This document shows positions 25,982 to 35,076 of a stretch of DNA of 64,000 bases, one piece after another. Position 1 is the first letter of the stretch, and each line of letters opens with the position of its first letter. The notes under the pieces are model-generated. The model had not been told where the DNA came from, searched no databases, and saw only the letters and a list, made by a program, of their open reading frames with translations. The DNA lies in contig NZ_JBHTAN010000006.1 in assembly GCF_042663585.1 (NCBI RefSeq), forward strand, positions 2,046,001 through 2,110,000, written 5' to 3'. Both the position numbers and the translations under genes were made by a program. Source of the stretch: Natranaeroarchaeum sp042663585 (GTDB taxonomy: Archaea > Halobacteriota > Halobacteria > Halobacteriales > Natronoarchaeaceae).

Positions 25982-27124
25982 ATGACAGATAATATCGGTG
26001 CGCCAGGAACGAAGTTCTCGCGACGTGACCTCATGCGTGCAACCGGATCCGCGGGGCTGCTGGGCCTGGCAGGCTGTTCGACTCCATCGTCGGATGCTCC
26101 ATCCAGTTTGGACCAGCAGCAAAAGGTCAAGCAAAGTGGACTATCGCCCGCCGGAGCGCCGCAGGTCGTCGACGTCACCGAGCAGAACAATCAGGTGACC
26201 CTGCGGTCGGTCACCTCGACGCTTCCGGCACACCCCGGAGAAGCGATGGGTGGCCCCGTCGAACTCCCCAGAGTGTGGGCGTGGCAGGCCGACGACCGCG
26301 AACCGAGCGTCCCCGGCCCCGTCATCAGAACGACGGAGGGCGAAGACGTCGAAGTGACCCTCGACAACACGGAGGCCAACATGCCCCACACCGTGCACTT
26401 CCACGGGGTCAGCAAGACCTGGGAGAACGACGGCGTCCCGACGACCACCGGGATCACAGTCATGCCCGGCGAGGAACACACCTACGAGATTCCCGCTAAC
26501 GTCCCCGGGACGCATCTGTACCACTGCCACTACAACACCCACCGCCACATCGACATGGGCATGTACGGCGTCTTCCGGGTCGATCCGAAGGGGTACGAAC
26601 CCGCCGATCAGGAGCTATTCATGACCGTCAAGGACTGGGACTCCAGGCTCAACCGGATGATGAACGGCGAGGACGTCTCCTACAGCCCTCGCGACCGGAG
26701 TCCGGACGTGTTCACGATCAACGGTCGCTCGGCGCCCCGGACGCTCCACCCCGAAGACGGTTCGCCGATCATCGTCTCGGAGGGCGATACCGTCCGCGTT
26801 CACTTCGCCAACAACGGCTACATGAGCCACCCCTTGCACACGCACAACCATCGGTTCCGCGTCGTCGAGAAGGACGGTTCTGAGATCCCCGAGGTCGCCC
26901 AGTACGACCAGGACGTGGTCAATCTCGCCCCGGCCGAACGGAAGACCATCGAGTTCGAGGCCGACGCCGATCCGGGGATCTATCTGTTACACTGTCACAA
27001 GGTCAGCCACGCGATGAACGGCACCAGCTATCCGGGCGGGATGGTCGGCGCAATCGTCTACGAGAGCGCGATGGATACCGATATCTTCGCGGGCCTGATG
27101 GATTACGCCGGCTACGAGGGCTGA
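25982..27124 (+). CDS. exported multicopper oxidase (two-domain laccase/nitrite-reductase-like)
   Basis: A 380-residue copper protein. A Tat-lipoprotein signal (RRDLMRATGSAGLLGLAGCS) ends in a lipobox with Cys32, so it should be anchored outside the membrane. Copper-site motifs are HTVHFHG (H136, H138, H140), HLYHCHYNTHRHIDMGMYG (H180, C181, H182 and a Met), HPLHTHNHRF and YLLHCHKVSHAMNG. Two cupredoxin domains are apparent. The enzyme should oxidise phenols, metals or similar donors with O2, or act in copper handling; the donor cannot be determined. A strong TATA box precedes the ATG. It is convergent with sepF. Confidence 0.88.
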   Translation: MTDNIGAPGTKFSRRDLMRATGSAGLLGLAGCSTPSSDAPSSLDQQQKVKQSGLSPAGAPQVVDVTEQNNQVTLRSVTSTLPAHPGEAMGGPVELPRVWAWQADDREPSVPGPVIRTTEGEDVEVTLDNTEANMPHTVHFHGVSKTWENDGVPTTTGITVMPGEEHTYEIPANVPGTHLYHCHYNTHRHIDMGMYGVFRVDPKGYEPADQELFMTVKDWDSRLNRMMNGEDVSYSPRDRSPDVFTINGRSAPRTLHPEDGSPIIVSEGDTVRVHFANNGYMSHPLHTHNHRFRVVEKDGSEIPEVAQYDQDVVNLAPAERKTIEFEADADPGIYLLHCHKVSHAMNGTSYPGGMVGAIVYESAMDTDIFAGLMDYAGYEG

Positions 27125-27145
27125 AAAAACCGTACTCGCCGAAGA

Positions 27146-27508
27146 CTACGTGGTGTCGCCGAGTTTCGTCCGGCTGATCTTGATACCTGTCGGCGTGACG
27201 ATCAGTTGATCGTCGCCTTTCTGGACGATATCGCCGTCGACCTCGTCGGCGACCTGTCGCAGTTCGTCGACGACGTGTTCGACCGTGCTATCCTGCGTGC
27301 GCAGTCGCGTGATGTCGGCGATAACGAGGTCGCCGTCGTACACTGCGTCCTTGATGTCGATGACGTCTTTCTGGCCAGCGATCTCCGCGATGTGGACCTG
27401 CATCGCCGCGTCGCCCGCGACCGACTCGAAGTCGTCGAGGTCCAACTCCACGTAATCCTCGGTGCTCCGGGAGCCCCGGCCGCCGAGAATCGTACTCATG
27501 AGTCCCAT
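27146..27508 (-). CDS. sepF: SepF cell-division protein
   Basis: A 120-residue membrane anchor for FtsZ. The short amphipathic N-terminus (MGLMSTILGGRGS) should insert in the membrane, and the core (EDYVELDLDDFESVAGDAAM through DIKDAVYDGDLVIADITRLR to the C-terminus) is the SepF fold. In Haloferax, SepF anchors FtsZ at mid-cell, and the same role is expected. No FtsZ gene is in the window. The start at 27508 is supported by the amphipathic tail and by a TATA element 26-33 nt ahead. It is convergent with the oxidase gene. Confidence 0.9.
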   Translation of the reverse strand: MGLMSTILGGRGSRSTEDYVELDLDDFESVAGDAAMQVHIAEIAGQKDVIDIKDAVYDGDLVIADITRLRTQDSTVEHVVDELRQVADEVDGDIVQKGDDQLIVTPTGIKISRTKLGDTT

Positions 27509-27533
27509 ACCACAACGTCTCCGTCGGAGCGGG

Positions 27534-27541
27534 TATAGTTC
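27534..27541 (-). promoter_or_regulatory. TATA-like element of sepF
   Basis: On the minus strand this reads GAACTATA, centred about 29 nt before the ATG at 27508, the leaderless spacing. Confidence 0.42.
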
Positions 27542-27609
27542 TTACGTCAGACACAGTCGCAGGAAACGGCGGGGATGGTTTTTTCGCACCGGACTCCCCA
27601 CAGAGTGAT

Positions 27610-28353
27610 ATGACGTTTAGCATCTGTGTCAGAGAGGAGTACACCGACACCGAGGGCGACGAGCAGACACGCTTTGGCGTCGCCGTCACTACGAGACTGC
27701 CGGCGGTGGGGACGCTCTGTCCCTTCGCCAGCGAGAACGGCGCAGTGGCGACCCAAAGCCTCGTCAACGTCGACCTCGGGCGGGACGGTGTCCGCTATCT
27801 CGACGAGGGACTGGCAGTCGAAGACGCGCTCGAAGCCCTGCTACACGCGGACGACGGCCGGGAGAACCGCCAGCTACACGGCGTCGACGCCGACGGTTCG
27901 TTCACGTTCTCCGGCGAGGAGTGCAAAGAGTGGTTCGGCCACCACGACGGCGGGAGCTACACCGTCGCTGGCAACCTGCTGACCGGCCCGGAGGTCGTCG
28001 ACAGCGTCGCCGAGAGCTACGAGGAGGTTTCACACGAGGAGGACGTAGACCCTCTCGGCGACGACAACGACCCGGCGCCGCTGGCAGAACGGCTGATCGA
28101 CGTGCTGGCCGCGGGCCATGCGGAGGGTGGCGACAAACGGGAGGAGCTACCCATCCAGAGCGCCGCGCTGATCGTCGAACGAACGGAAGACAGCGAGATG
28201 GAACCGTACTACGACGACCTGCGCGTCGACGCCACGGAGACGCCGATAGCGGACCTGCAGGAAACGTACGAACTTGCTCGCGAGGGCTTTCGGGATGCAG
28301 TTGAGCGGTACGAGGACGCGTACGCAGAGGACGACCTTGACGCCGAGGACTAG
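27610..28353 (+). CDS. DUF1028-domain protein (Ntn-hydrolase-like)
   Basis: A 247-residue protein of the DUF1028 family. It opens MTFSICVREEYTDTEGDEQT, then FGVAVTTRLPAVGTLCPFAS and the highly conserved NGAVATQSLVNVDLGRDGVR. The fold is thought to resemble N-terminal-nucleophile hydrolases, but the substrate and role are unknown. The C-terminus is acidic and helical. It ends 4 bp inside the convergent PUA gene, so the two 3' ends overlap. No signal peptide is visible. Confidence 0.85.
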   Translation: MTFSICVREEYTDTEGDEQTRFGVAVTTRLPAVGTLCPFASENGAVATQSLVNVDLGRDGVRYLDEGLAVEDALEALLHADDGRENRQLHGVDADGSFTFSGEECKEWFGHHDGGSYTVAGNLLTGPEVVDSVAESYEEVSHEEDVDPLGDDNDPAPLAERLIDVLAAGHAEGGDKREELPIQSAALIVERTEDSEMEPYYDDLRVDATETPIADLQETYELAREGFRDAVERYEDAYAEDDLDAED

Positions 28354-28829
28354 ACCGAGAACTCGTAGAGTTCGTCGCCGACGTGGTGGACCGACTCGAC
28401 GACTTTGCCCTGCTCGCCGACCATCTCCGATCCTTCGACGAGCGCGCGGCCGATCGCGAGCACCTTGTCGTGGTTCTCCTCCGCAATCGCGACCAGATCG
28501 CCGGCCTCGATCTCCTCGTCGGCCTCGACGATACCGGGCCGCATCACGTCCGCACCGTCACTGACGAACGAGATAGCGCCACTGTCGACGGTGACGATGT
28601 GCGTCTCGGGCTCGAACCGGTTCGCGCCGCGAACGGTGAGAAACGGCTCGTCGTCGACGTACAGCACCGACGGTTCGCCGTCGACGAGCACGAGATCGAA
28701 CTCCGAGTCTTTCAGTTCGACGAGTTCGTAGGTGTCGCCATCGATCTCGACGCCGAGGCCCTCGGCAATCGCCGTTTCCAGTTCGTCCACCCCGTCACTG
28801 CGCAGGTGGTGTCGCGAGTTGATTTCCAT
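28350..28829 (-). CDS. PUA-domain RNA-binding protein
   Basis: A 159-residue protein. The N-terminal half is a small alpha/beta domain (MEINSRHHLRSDGVDELETA), and the C-terminal half (about residues 75-155) is a PUA domain: LTVRGANRFEPETHIVTVDS, GADVMRPGIVEADEEIEAGD and HDKVLAIGRALVEG. PUA domains of this type bind structured RNA in tRNA and rRNA modification or in translation. Whether this protein acts alone or with an enzyme is not shown. The ATG at 28829 was chosen from the conserved N-terminus. It is convergent with the DUF1028 gene by a 4-bp overlap. Confidence 0.82.
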   Translation of the reverse strand: MEINSRHHLRSDGVDELETAIAEGLGVEIDGDTYELVELKDSEFDLVLVDGEPSVLYVDDEPFLTVRGANRFEPETHIVTVDSGAISFVSDGADVMRPGIVEADEEIEAGDLVAIAEENHDKVLAIGRALVEGSEMVGEQGKVVESVHHVGDELYEFSV

Positions 28830-28918
28830 ACACGGATCGAACGGCGGAAAGCGCATAAACGCCCCGGACTGTAGCGACCCCGAAAAGTGCTAAGTAGGCC
28901 GCTGTCGAAGAGAGACGT

Positions 28919-29212
28919 ATGTGGGGCTCCGGGAATTCAAAGCAGGAATCCGTCACCTGCATCGCCTGCGGCTGTTCGATTTCGCGCGCGGAGGCACGCG
29001 AGTACGACAAGTACGGCGACCGCTGGGAACGGGACGGCAAGGAGTTCGAGTATCTCTGCAAGCAGTGTGACCACGAACTCTGTCACCAGCCACGCGACGA
29101 ACTCGAAGGACTGCTCGTCGAACTCGATGCGGGGACACACGGCCAGGCCGAGTTTCTCTCCTGGTACAGTGCACTCGTCGAGGAACGCTACGGCGAGATA
29201 GAAGAGTCGTGA
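28919..29212 (+). CDS. small zinc-finger protein
   Basis: A 97-residue protein with a candidate zinc site: a CxxC plus a neighbouring Cys in CIACGCSISR (about residues 14-19) and CKQCDHELC (about 47-55). The pattern suggests a treble-clef or ribbon with a helical, acidic C-terminus (ELEGLLVELDAGTHGQAEFL). Six Cys in a short haloarchaeal protein is unusual and argues for zinc binding. Function is unknown. It is divergent from the PUA gene by about 90 bp. Confidence 0.72.
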   Translation: MWGSGNSKQESVTCIACGCSISRAEAREYDKYGDRWERDGKEFEYLCKQCDHELCHQPRDELEGLLVELDAGTHGQAEFLSWYSALVEERYGEIEES

Positions 29213-29335
29213 CGGGAGAGCGGAGTCGACAGTTGCGATCGCTTTTTGCCCCATCCAGTCGTCAGCCGCGGACAGCTATCGATTTTCGCAGTTTTTCGGC
29301 TCGGCGTGACCGTTCGGTGCGTTTCGAGGGGCCTG

Positions 29336-29596
29336 TCACGAGGCATCCTGGATTTCGACCTGCACCGTCTCATCGGCCACCACTTCGACGGTGTATCCCT
29401 TATACTCGAAGCTAACTCGGCCCGGTTTCGATTCGTTCGGCATCGAATCGAACAGGTGTTGTAACGCCTCGGCGTCGATCACCGAATGTAACGGCGGGTG
29501 GAGATCGATCGGATCTGTACCCTCAGTTTCGGCGATTTTCTCGACGACCTGCACGCTAATCGAGTCCCGTGGCGAAGAGGTGATATTGGAACTCAT
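29336..29596 (-). CDS. HalOD1 output-domain protein
   Basis: An 86-residue protein matching the HalOD1 output domain seen alone or at the end of haloarchaeal signalling proteins: ISVQVVEKIAETEGTDPIDL, then LHSVIDAEALQHLFDSM and VSFEYKGYTVEVVADETVQV. The domain is assumed to mediate an output interaction; its target is unknown. A minus-strand ACTTTATAG at 29618-29626 is 26 nt before the ATG at 29596, so transcription is probably independent and leaderless. Confidence 0.82.
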   Translation of the reverse strand: MSSNITSSPRDSISVQVVEKIAETEGTDPIDLHPPLHSVIDAEALQHLFDSMPNESKPGRVSFEYKGYTVEVVADETVQVEIQDAS

Positions 29597-29617
29597 ACAC
29601 TTTTTACCACCTATTGA

Positions 29618-29626
29618 ACTATAAAG
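29618..29626 (-). promoter_or_regulatory. TATA box of the HalOD1 gene
   Basis: CTTTATAGT on the minus strand, centred about 26 nt before the ATG at 29596, the leaderless spacing. Confidence 0.45.
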
Positions 29627-29732
29627 TTAAGGAACAGTATCGTCCGTTATCAACAGCATGAAAGTTCTTTTCTGGGAGATAGCCAGCATGAGAAGTCGAG
29701 CTATACTCATCGGCGGTTATGCCGTCTCAGAG

Positions 29733-30200
29733 CTATTGATCCACCAGTTCGCTTCCGAAATGATTGAACGGACTAGAGTACTCTCGGCGCAGAATCTCGG
29801 AGTGTTCGATCACCAGTCCGGTCCGGTCTAGCTCTTCGGCGACCTCTTCGACCCTCGGTGTGTCGATACAGACGACTTCGACGTGTAGATTGCTGGTTCC
29901 TCCCAACATTTCACGAACGTGGACGACACCGGGAATCTCGATCGCCTCGTTTGCCAACTCCCTCCGCTCCTGGATCGGGGCCGAACAGACGAACAGGATC
30001 TGATGTGGAATCCCCGCCGTCTCGTAGTTGATCTCCGGTTGGAACCCCTCCAGAATCTCCGCATCTCTCAGTTCCTGGAGACGGTTACTGACCGTACTCG
30101 CCGAGACATCGATTTGCTCTGCGATCTCTTCGTGGGTGAGCAGGGGCGATTCCCGTTGCAACAGTCGCAGTATCTTTCGACTCGTCTCGTCTATCTCCAT
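29733..30200 (-). CDS. Lrp/AsnC-family transcription regulator
   Basis: A 155-residue one-component regulator. The N-terminal winged HTH (about residues 1-60) reads MEIDETSRKILRLLQRESPL, then THEEIAEQIDVSASTVSNRL; the C-terminal half is a RAM-like dimerisation domain (PHQILFVCSAPIQERRELAN, VVHVREMLGGTSNLHVEVVC). Family members respond to amino acids and act locally or globally. No target can be named. It is divergent from the RNB gene by about 175 bp, which contains a T/A-rich patch at 30229-30241. The ATG at 30200 is the only sensible start. Confidence 0.88.
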   Translation of the reverse strand: MEIDETSRKILRLLQRESPLLTHEEIAEQIDVSASTVSNRLQELRDAEILEGFQPEINYETAGIPHQILFVCSAPIQERRELANEAIEIPGVVHVREMLGGTSNLHVEVVCIDTPRVEEVAEELDRTGLVIEHSEILRREYSSPFNHFGSELVDQ

Positions 30201-30376
30201 ACGCTAGGTTCGTCGGCCACGTAGTTGGTGTTTTTATTTAATCAGTGACCGATCGGGCCGGGTACTGCTGGAGGCAACCGGCATGTTGTTGCGTTCCAGG
30301 ATGTCGAATCGCCAACCGACGCCTACTCGCAGTACGTGGCGATACGACTATCAGGCCGACACTCATACGTCAGTGC

Positions 30377-31687
30377 ATGACCAGCGAATCTCAGTCCGAG
30401 GCCGGCACGGCCGAAGGACAGGGCCCCGTCGAGATCGATGAGGAGATGGCCCGTCATCTGGAGAACAAACGCGAGGAGCTGTTCGAGAAGTTCGAGATCC
30501 GGGACGGTTTCTCCGAGGAGATACTCGAAGAGGCCAGAGAGCGAACCGAGGGCGTCGAGCAACAGATCGCCGACGAGGTCGACGAGCGCGAGGACCTCCG
30601 TGACATGACGACCTGGACGATCGACCCGATCGACGCCCAGGACTTCGACGACGCCATCTCGATCGAGGAACACGACGACGAGTACGTGCTCTGGGTCCAC
30701 ATCGCCGACGTGACCCACTACGTCAACCCCGACACGAAGATGTGGGACGAAGCCGTCGAGCGGGGCAACACCGTCTATCTCCCGGCATACACCGTCCACA
30801 TGCTCCCGCCGGTGCTCGCCGAGACCGTCTGCTCGCTCGTGGCCAACGAGGACCGCCTCGCACACACCGTCGAGATGCATCTGGACAAGGAGAACCTCTC
30901 CTACGAGACCATCGACATCTACAAGTCGGTCATCGAGAGCGACGCCCGCCTGACCTACGGCGAGGCCGAGACCCTGCTGGACGACCCGGAGACCGCCGAC
31001 GAACTGCTCGAAGACCCCGAGGTCGACCTCGCCGAGAAGTGCGAGATGGTCTGGGAGGTCGCCGACCGGATGCACGAACAGCGCAAGGAAGACGGCTCGC
31101 TCGTCCTGAACCCCGCCCGGGACCGCGCCCACACCATCATCGAGGAGTGCATGCTGAAAGCGAACAAGGCCGTTACCCACCAGCTAATGTGGGACCGTGG
31201 CGTCGAGGCGATGTACCGGGTCCATCCCCAGCCAAGCCCCGACGAGTGGGACAAGGCGCTTCAGGAGATACAGGAACTCGACGGCGTCTCGATCCCCGCT
31301 GGCTCCTGGGACGACCCGCGCAAGGCCGTCAACGCCACCCTTGAGGAAGCGCCGGGTCGCCAACTCGACAAGATCCAGTGGGCCGTGATGAAGGTGATGC
31401 CCCGCGCGAGATACATGAACGACCCGTTCGGTGGCCACCACGCGCTCAACTTCGAGATATACGGTCACTTCACCAGCCCGATCCGCCGACTCAGCGATTT
31501 GATCAACCACTGGATCGTCTACACGAACGACGTCCCCGAGGATCTGGCCGCGCTCTGTGACCACGCCTCCGACCAGCAACAGGACGCCGAGCAGTGCGAG
31601 CGCGAGTACAAAAAGTTCCTCGAAGAGGTCGGTCTCGACGCCGCGGCGGTGAACAACCGCGGGATAGAGGTCGTCGAGTCCGAGTAG
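30377..31687 (+). CDS. RNB-domain ribonuclease (RNase R/II-like)
   Basis: A 436-residue exoribonuclease-type protein, reduced compared with bacterial RNase R. After an acidic N-terminus, the catalytic motif DPIDAQDFDDAI (D83-I94) provides the Asp residues for two metals. Further RNB sequence includes LWVHIADVTHYVNPD, LVLNPARDRAHTIIEECM-type residues and the C-terminal FTSPIRRLSDLINHW. The S1 and cold-shock domains of RNase R are absent or cut short. It should degrade RNA 3' to 5'. The ATG at 30377 (MTSESQSEAG) was taken; the upstream frame has many Cys residues and is unlikely to be translated. Confidence 0.88.
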   Translation: MTSESQSEAGTAEGQGPVEIDEEMARHLENKREELFEKFEIRDGFSEEILEEARERTEGVEQQIADEVDEREDLRDMTTWTIDPIDAQDFDDAISIEEHDDEYVLWVHIADVTHYVNPDTKMWDEAVERGNTVYLPAYTVHMLPPVLAETVCSLVANEDRLAHTVEMHLDKENLSYETIDIYKSVIESDARLTYGEAETLLDDPETADELLEDPEVDLAEKCEMVWEVADRMHEQRKEDGSLVLNPARDRAHTIIEECMLKANKAVTHQLMWDRGVEAMYRVHPQPSPDEWDKALQEIQELDGVSIPAGSWDDPRKAVNATLEEAPGRQLDKIQWAVMKVMPRARYMNDPFGGHHALNFEIYGHFTSPIRRLSDLINHWIVYTNDVPEDLAALCDHASDQQQDAEQCEREYKKFLEEVGLDAAAVNNRGIEVVESE

Positions 31688-31837
31688 GACTCGATCGGTC
31701 GGAAACGGAAGTCGTCGACGTGATTAATAGGAACAGACGCTAGTAATCTCGTTCTACTCGGTTGATCCAGTTCCGACTCAACCCTCGCACTGGAGTATAC
31801 GCTACATTACAAACTCACATAGCTGGCTTGCATCTGT

Positions 31838-33088
31838 ATGATTCCGAAGCGTAACAGTGAACATTCTGCTGTCTCCCGCCGCGGGTTTGTTGCGGGCACC
31901 GCGGGCGTCGTCGCTGCGTCCGGCTTCGCGTCCCCCACAGCGGCGTCAGGGACTCTCTCAGTGATGACGCGGAATCTCGCGGCTGGTGTCGAGCTATTCG
32001 ATCTCGACGGCGCGAGTTCGCTCGCGGACGTGCAACAGACCGCAGGACAACTGTTTGCGGATCTCAGGCGCTATCCGGTCGCCCCCCGTGCCGAGGCGAT
32101 CGCCGCCGAAATAGATGCCACCAGCCCCGACGTAGTGGGGTTGCAAGAGGCCATGCTCGTTCGCACGCGACGTCCCAGCAACTTCCAGAACAACCCCTCT
32201 CCGAGTGCATCGGACGTTGTGGTCGACTTCCTCGACGCTCTCTCCACGGCGCTCGCGGAGCGTGGGCTAGAGTACGAGGTTGCGACCTCGCAGGTCACGA
32301 CCGATATCGAGGTTCCGGCCGACGTCGACGAGGAGACGATCGACGTACGGCTGACCGACCGCGTGGCCGTACTCGTGCAGGCGGATACCGAGATACTCGG
32401 GACCGGTGGCGACACCTTCGAGGCGGCCCGTTCGGTATCCGTCGGTGGACTCACGGCCGATATCAACCGTGGGTACTGCACGGTAGACGTATCGCTCGAC
32501 GACGCAGACGTCACCGTCGCCAGTACCCATCTCGAACCGTCCGAAGCCTCCTCGCGACGCGGCCAGGCCGGTGAACTGGTCGAGGTGCTCCCGACGGACC
32601 GCCCGGTCGTGCTCGCTGGCGATTTCAACAGTGGCCCCGGCGCGGAGACCGCTACCTACGAGTTGCTGACGGAGTCGTTCTGGGACGCGCACACTACGTT
32701 GCGGCCGACCGCCGACGGCTACACGTGCTGTCAGGAGGACGACTTGACAAACGACGAATCACAGCTCTCGCGACGCGTCGATGCCGTCCTCTACCGCGGT
32801 GGTGCCGACCCGACCGCCATCGAACGCGTCGGCGCTGCTACCGACGATCGCGTATCTCTCGACGACGAATCAGTTACTCTCTGGCCGTCCGATCACGCCG
32901 GCGTCGTCGCCACCTTCGAGATAGACCCGACGGTGGATCCCGAACAGACGGCCCCTTCGGGCAGTTCCGAGCAGGAGTCCGACGATAGACTCACGGGATT
33001 CGGTATCGTCGGAACCATCACTGCCCTCTTACTCGCCGTTCTGGGACGGAGTAGCCGGGGCGACGGAGATCACGAGACGGACGACTGA
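31838..33088 (+). CDS. exported endonuclease/exonuclease/phosphatase-family protein
   Basis: A 416-residue secreted EEP-fold protein. The Tat signal includes SRRGFVAGTAGVVAASGFAS. Catalytic-type residues appear in VMTRNLAAG, DVVGLQEAM (metal-binding Glu), VASTHLE, LAGDFNSGPG and WPSDHAGVVATFE (terminal His), the complete EEP set. It may act on nucleic acid, phospholipid or phosphate esters outside the cell; phosphodiesterase activity is inferred. The C-terminus has a Ser/Glu/Asp linker then GFGIVGTITALLLAVLGRSS, a PGF-CTERM-like tail with TGFG in place of PGF. It lies 150 bp after the RNB gene. Confidence 0.83.
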   Translation: MIPKRNSEHSAVSRRGFVAGTAGVVAASGFASPTAASGTLSVMTRNLAAGVELFDLDGASSLADVQQTAGQLFADLRRYPVAPRAEAIAAEIDATSPDVVGLQEAMLVRTRRPSNFQNNPSPSASDVVVDFLDALSTALAERGLEYEVATSQVTTDIEVPADVDEETIDVRLTDRVAVLVQADTEILGTGGDTFEAARSVSVGGLTADINRGYCTVDVSLDDADVTVASTHLEPSEASSRRGQAGELVEVLPTDRPVVLAGDFNSGPGAETATYELLTESFWDAHTTLRPTADGYTCCQEDDLTNDESQLSRRVDAVLYRGGADPTAIERVGAATDDRVSLDDESVTLWPSDHAGVVATFEIDPTVDPEQTAPSGSSEQESDDRLTGFGIVGTITALLLAVLGRSSRGDGDHETDD

Positions 33089-33095
33089 CGACGTA

Positions 33096-33836
33096 CTACT
33101 CGCCCAGCCACGCGTCCGTGATCCGAAGACGTCCCCGCGTGCCCTCCCACTCAGTTTCGTACTCTAGCTCGATCGGCTGATCCATGTGCGGGCCGTCGGT
33201 CACCAGCGTCTCGAACTCGCCGCCCTCGCCGAGGATGTGGACGCCGTACTCGTCGTGCAGTGTCTCCAGTTCGTCCAGCGCGTCGGCGTCGAGTCGCCGT
33301 CCGAGCCAGGATTCGTCGAGGCCACCGGCGGCGACCTGGACGATCCGAATCTCGAAGCCGGCATCGAGCATCTCGTCGGCGAGCGTTCTGGGGTCGCGCT
33401 GCCAGAGCGGCGCGAAGAGTTCGATGCCGAGGCGCTCGGCCATCGCCTCGATCCGACTGGTCTGGAACTCGCTTTCGACAGCGCCGGCGGTGACGCCCGC
33501 GACGCCACCCTCCAGTTCGGCGTCGAGGTCTTCGAGCGCGGCCTCCAGGGGTTCGACCTCGCGGTCGCCCTGCGCGCCCGAGTCCTCGGCCGCGTCGGCG
33601 TCGAGGTCGTCGGGGTAGACATCGATCAGCGGGATGCCGACGCTCTCGGCGGCCAGGGTCGCGAGATCGGTCGCCGGGACGTGGTACATGTACGAGTCAC
33701 CGCCGGGGTGGACCGTCAGCAGTCGACCGACCGGCAGGTCGCGTTCGAGTGCCTGGTACAGTGCCCACGAGGAGTCCTTCCCGCCGGAGTAGAGGCTCAC
33801 CCAGTGGCCGTCGGCAGGACCGCTGTCGTCGCTCAT
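33096..33836 (-). CDS. dph6: diphthine--ammonia ligase, Dph6-type
   Basis: A 246-residue ATP-pyrophosphatase-type enzyme that performs the last step of diphthamide formation on elongation factor 2. The PP-loop is SGGKDS (residues 17-22). FQTSRIEAMAERLGIELFAPLWQRD and the C-terminal GEGGEFETLVTDGP match the Dph6 (MJ0570-like) family. The archaeal gene lacks the extra eukaryotic domains. The ATG at 33836 was chosen from the conserved N-terminus. It is 42 bp after the DUF373 gene on the same strand and convergent with the EEP gene. Confidence 0.88.
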   Translation of the reverse strand: MSDDSGPADGHWVSLYSGGKDSSWALYQALERDLPVGRLLTVHPGGDSYMYHVPATDLATLAAESVGIPLIDVYPDDLDADAAEDSGAQGDREVEPLEAALEDLDAELEGGVAGVTAGAVESEFQTSRIEAMAERLGIELFAPLWQRDPRTLADEMLDAGFEIRIVQVAAGGLDESWLGRRLDADALDELETLHDEYGVHILGEGGEFETLVTDGPHMDQPIELEYETEWEGTRGRLRITDAWLGE

Positions 33837-33878
33837 ACAGCCAGTACCGACCACGTGGGCAAATGCCCGTCGAAGGCG

Positions 33879-35030
33879 TCACGCCTCCGCTTCCGCGACA
33901 TCCGCGTCCTCTAACCTGGAACCGGAGAAGTACATCGCGACGCGGATACCGACGACGCTAATCAGCACGCCGAGCAGGACGAAGACGCCGAGTCGGTTAC
34001 CCACACTCAGCGCGAACCCCTCGACAGAGACGACGCCAAGCGAGACGTCGGGCATCTCGAAGGGGCCAATCCGGCCGCCGCGTTCGAGAAAGTACGCGGA
34101 GAAGCCGCGGACGACCAGTCCGATGCCGATGACGACGAACGGGAGATTGAGAAACGAGGGGCGGACGTTCTCGTCCTGGATGACCTCGTCGAGCAGTCGC
34201 CCGGTACTGGCGGCCAGCGCGGCCAGCGCTAGCCACGGAACGCTGGCGTAGGCGAACATCATCGACTGGATGAACGCGCTCCCGGGATCGGAGAGTTCGG
34301 AGACGGCGAGGACGCCGGCGAACACACCGACGAGTGTCAGCCCCGCCGCGACGACGTAGGTGACGACCGACACCTGCCCGGAGTACAGCGAGTCTCGGGC
34401 CTGCCGTGCGAGCCGAGTGAGATACTCGTCGATACCGATCCCCTTGTACAGCAGGAAGGTGCCGATGACAGTCGTGATCGTCGCCAGTGCCATTGCCGGG
34501 CCAGCAACGATCGAGAGCGCCGGAAAGACGATCAGCGCCAGGCCGATTGGCACCAGCGTCGTCTGTCGGAGTTCCTCGTCAGCCAGGAACTGCTTGAGTA
34601 GGTAGTACGTCGACTCGATATCCCGGGCCTGCCGCACCACGACGCGGTCCACCGAGTCGACCCGGAGACGGCTCTCGACGACGGGAACGAGCCGTTCGTC
34701 TTGGGCACTGTCGATGACGACGATTGCGGACTCCACGTCGTACTCCTCGATCAGGTCGTCGAGTTGGCGGGCGACTGCCCGATCCGCGCTAACCATCGAA
34801 TCGCTGGCACCGGAGACGACCGCGACGACGGCGTCGTCGTGATCGTCGCGTAGCTCACGGGTCACCCGCAGGGACTCCAGCAGACTGTTGACCGAGGAGT
34901 CCTCCGGATCGGCAAGCCCCATATCGATCACCAGCGATTGAACGGCTTCCCACCCCGCGACGGGAGTCGAGAGTCCTGTCTTGCGGCCGACATCGTCGGT
35001 CCGGTCGACACAGACGACCAGCGTTGTCAC
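33879..35030 (-). CDS. DUF373-family membrane protein
   Basis: A 383-residue archaeal membrane protein of DUF373. The soluble N-terminal half (about residues 1-145) contains TTLVVCVDRTDDVGRKTGLS, AVVAVVSGASDSMVSADRAV and IVVIDSAQDERLVPVVESR, a fold reminiscent of nucleotide-binding domains. The C-terminal half has about seven helices. Function is unknown. A GTG start at 35030 was chosen: a TATA box 26-34 nt upstream would give a leaderless transcript, and the next upstream candidate (TTG at 35057) lies inside that TATA box. It sits between sppA and dph6 on the same strand, with 40-50 bp gaps, but its own TATA suggests separate transcription. Confidence 0.82.
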   Translation of the reverse strand: MTTLVVCVDRTDDVGRKTGLSTPVAGWEAVQSLVIDMGLADPEDSSVNSLLESLRVTRELRDDHDDAVVAVVSGASDSMVSADRAVARQLDDLIEEYDVESAIVVIDSAQDERLVPVVESRLRVDSVDRVVVRQARDIESTYYLLKQFLADEELRQTTLVPIGLALIVFPALSIVAGPAMALATITTVIGTFLLYKGIGIDEYLTRLARQARDSLYSGQVSVVTYVVAAGLTLVGVFAGVLAVSELSDPGSAFIQSMMFAYASVPWLALAALAASTGRLLDEVIQDENVRPSFLNLPFVVIGIGLVVRGFSAYFLERGGRIGPFEMPDVSLGVVSVEGFALSVGNRLGVFVLLGVLISVVGIRVAMYFSGSRLEDADVAEAEA

Positions 35031-35055
35031 TATGTACTCATCATGTACGGGGGGC

Positions 35056-35064
35056 AATAAAAAC
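35056..35064 (-). promoter_or_regulatory. TATA box fixing the DUF373 GTG start
   Basis: TTTTTATTG on the minus strand, centred about 30 nt before the GTG at 35030. It excludes the longer open frame as the coding start. Confidence 0.5.
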
Positions 35065-35076
35065 TCCTACGACCGT

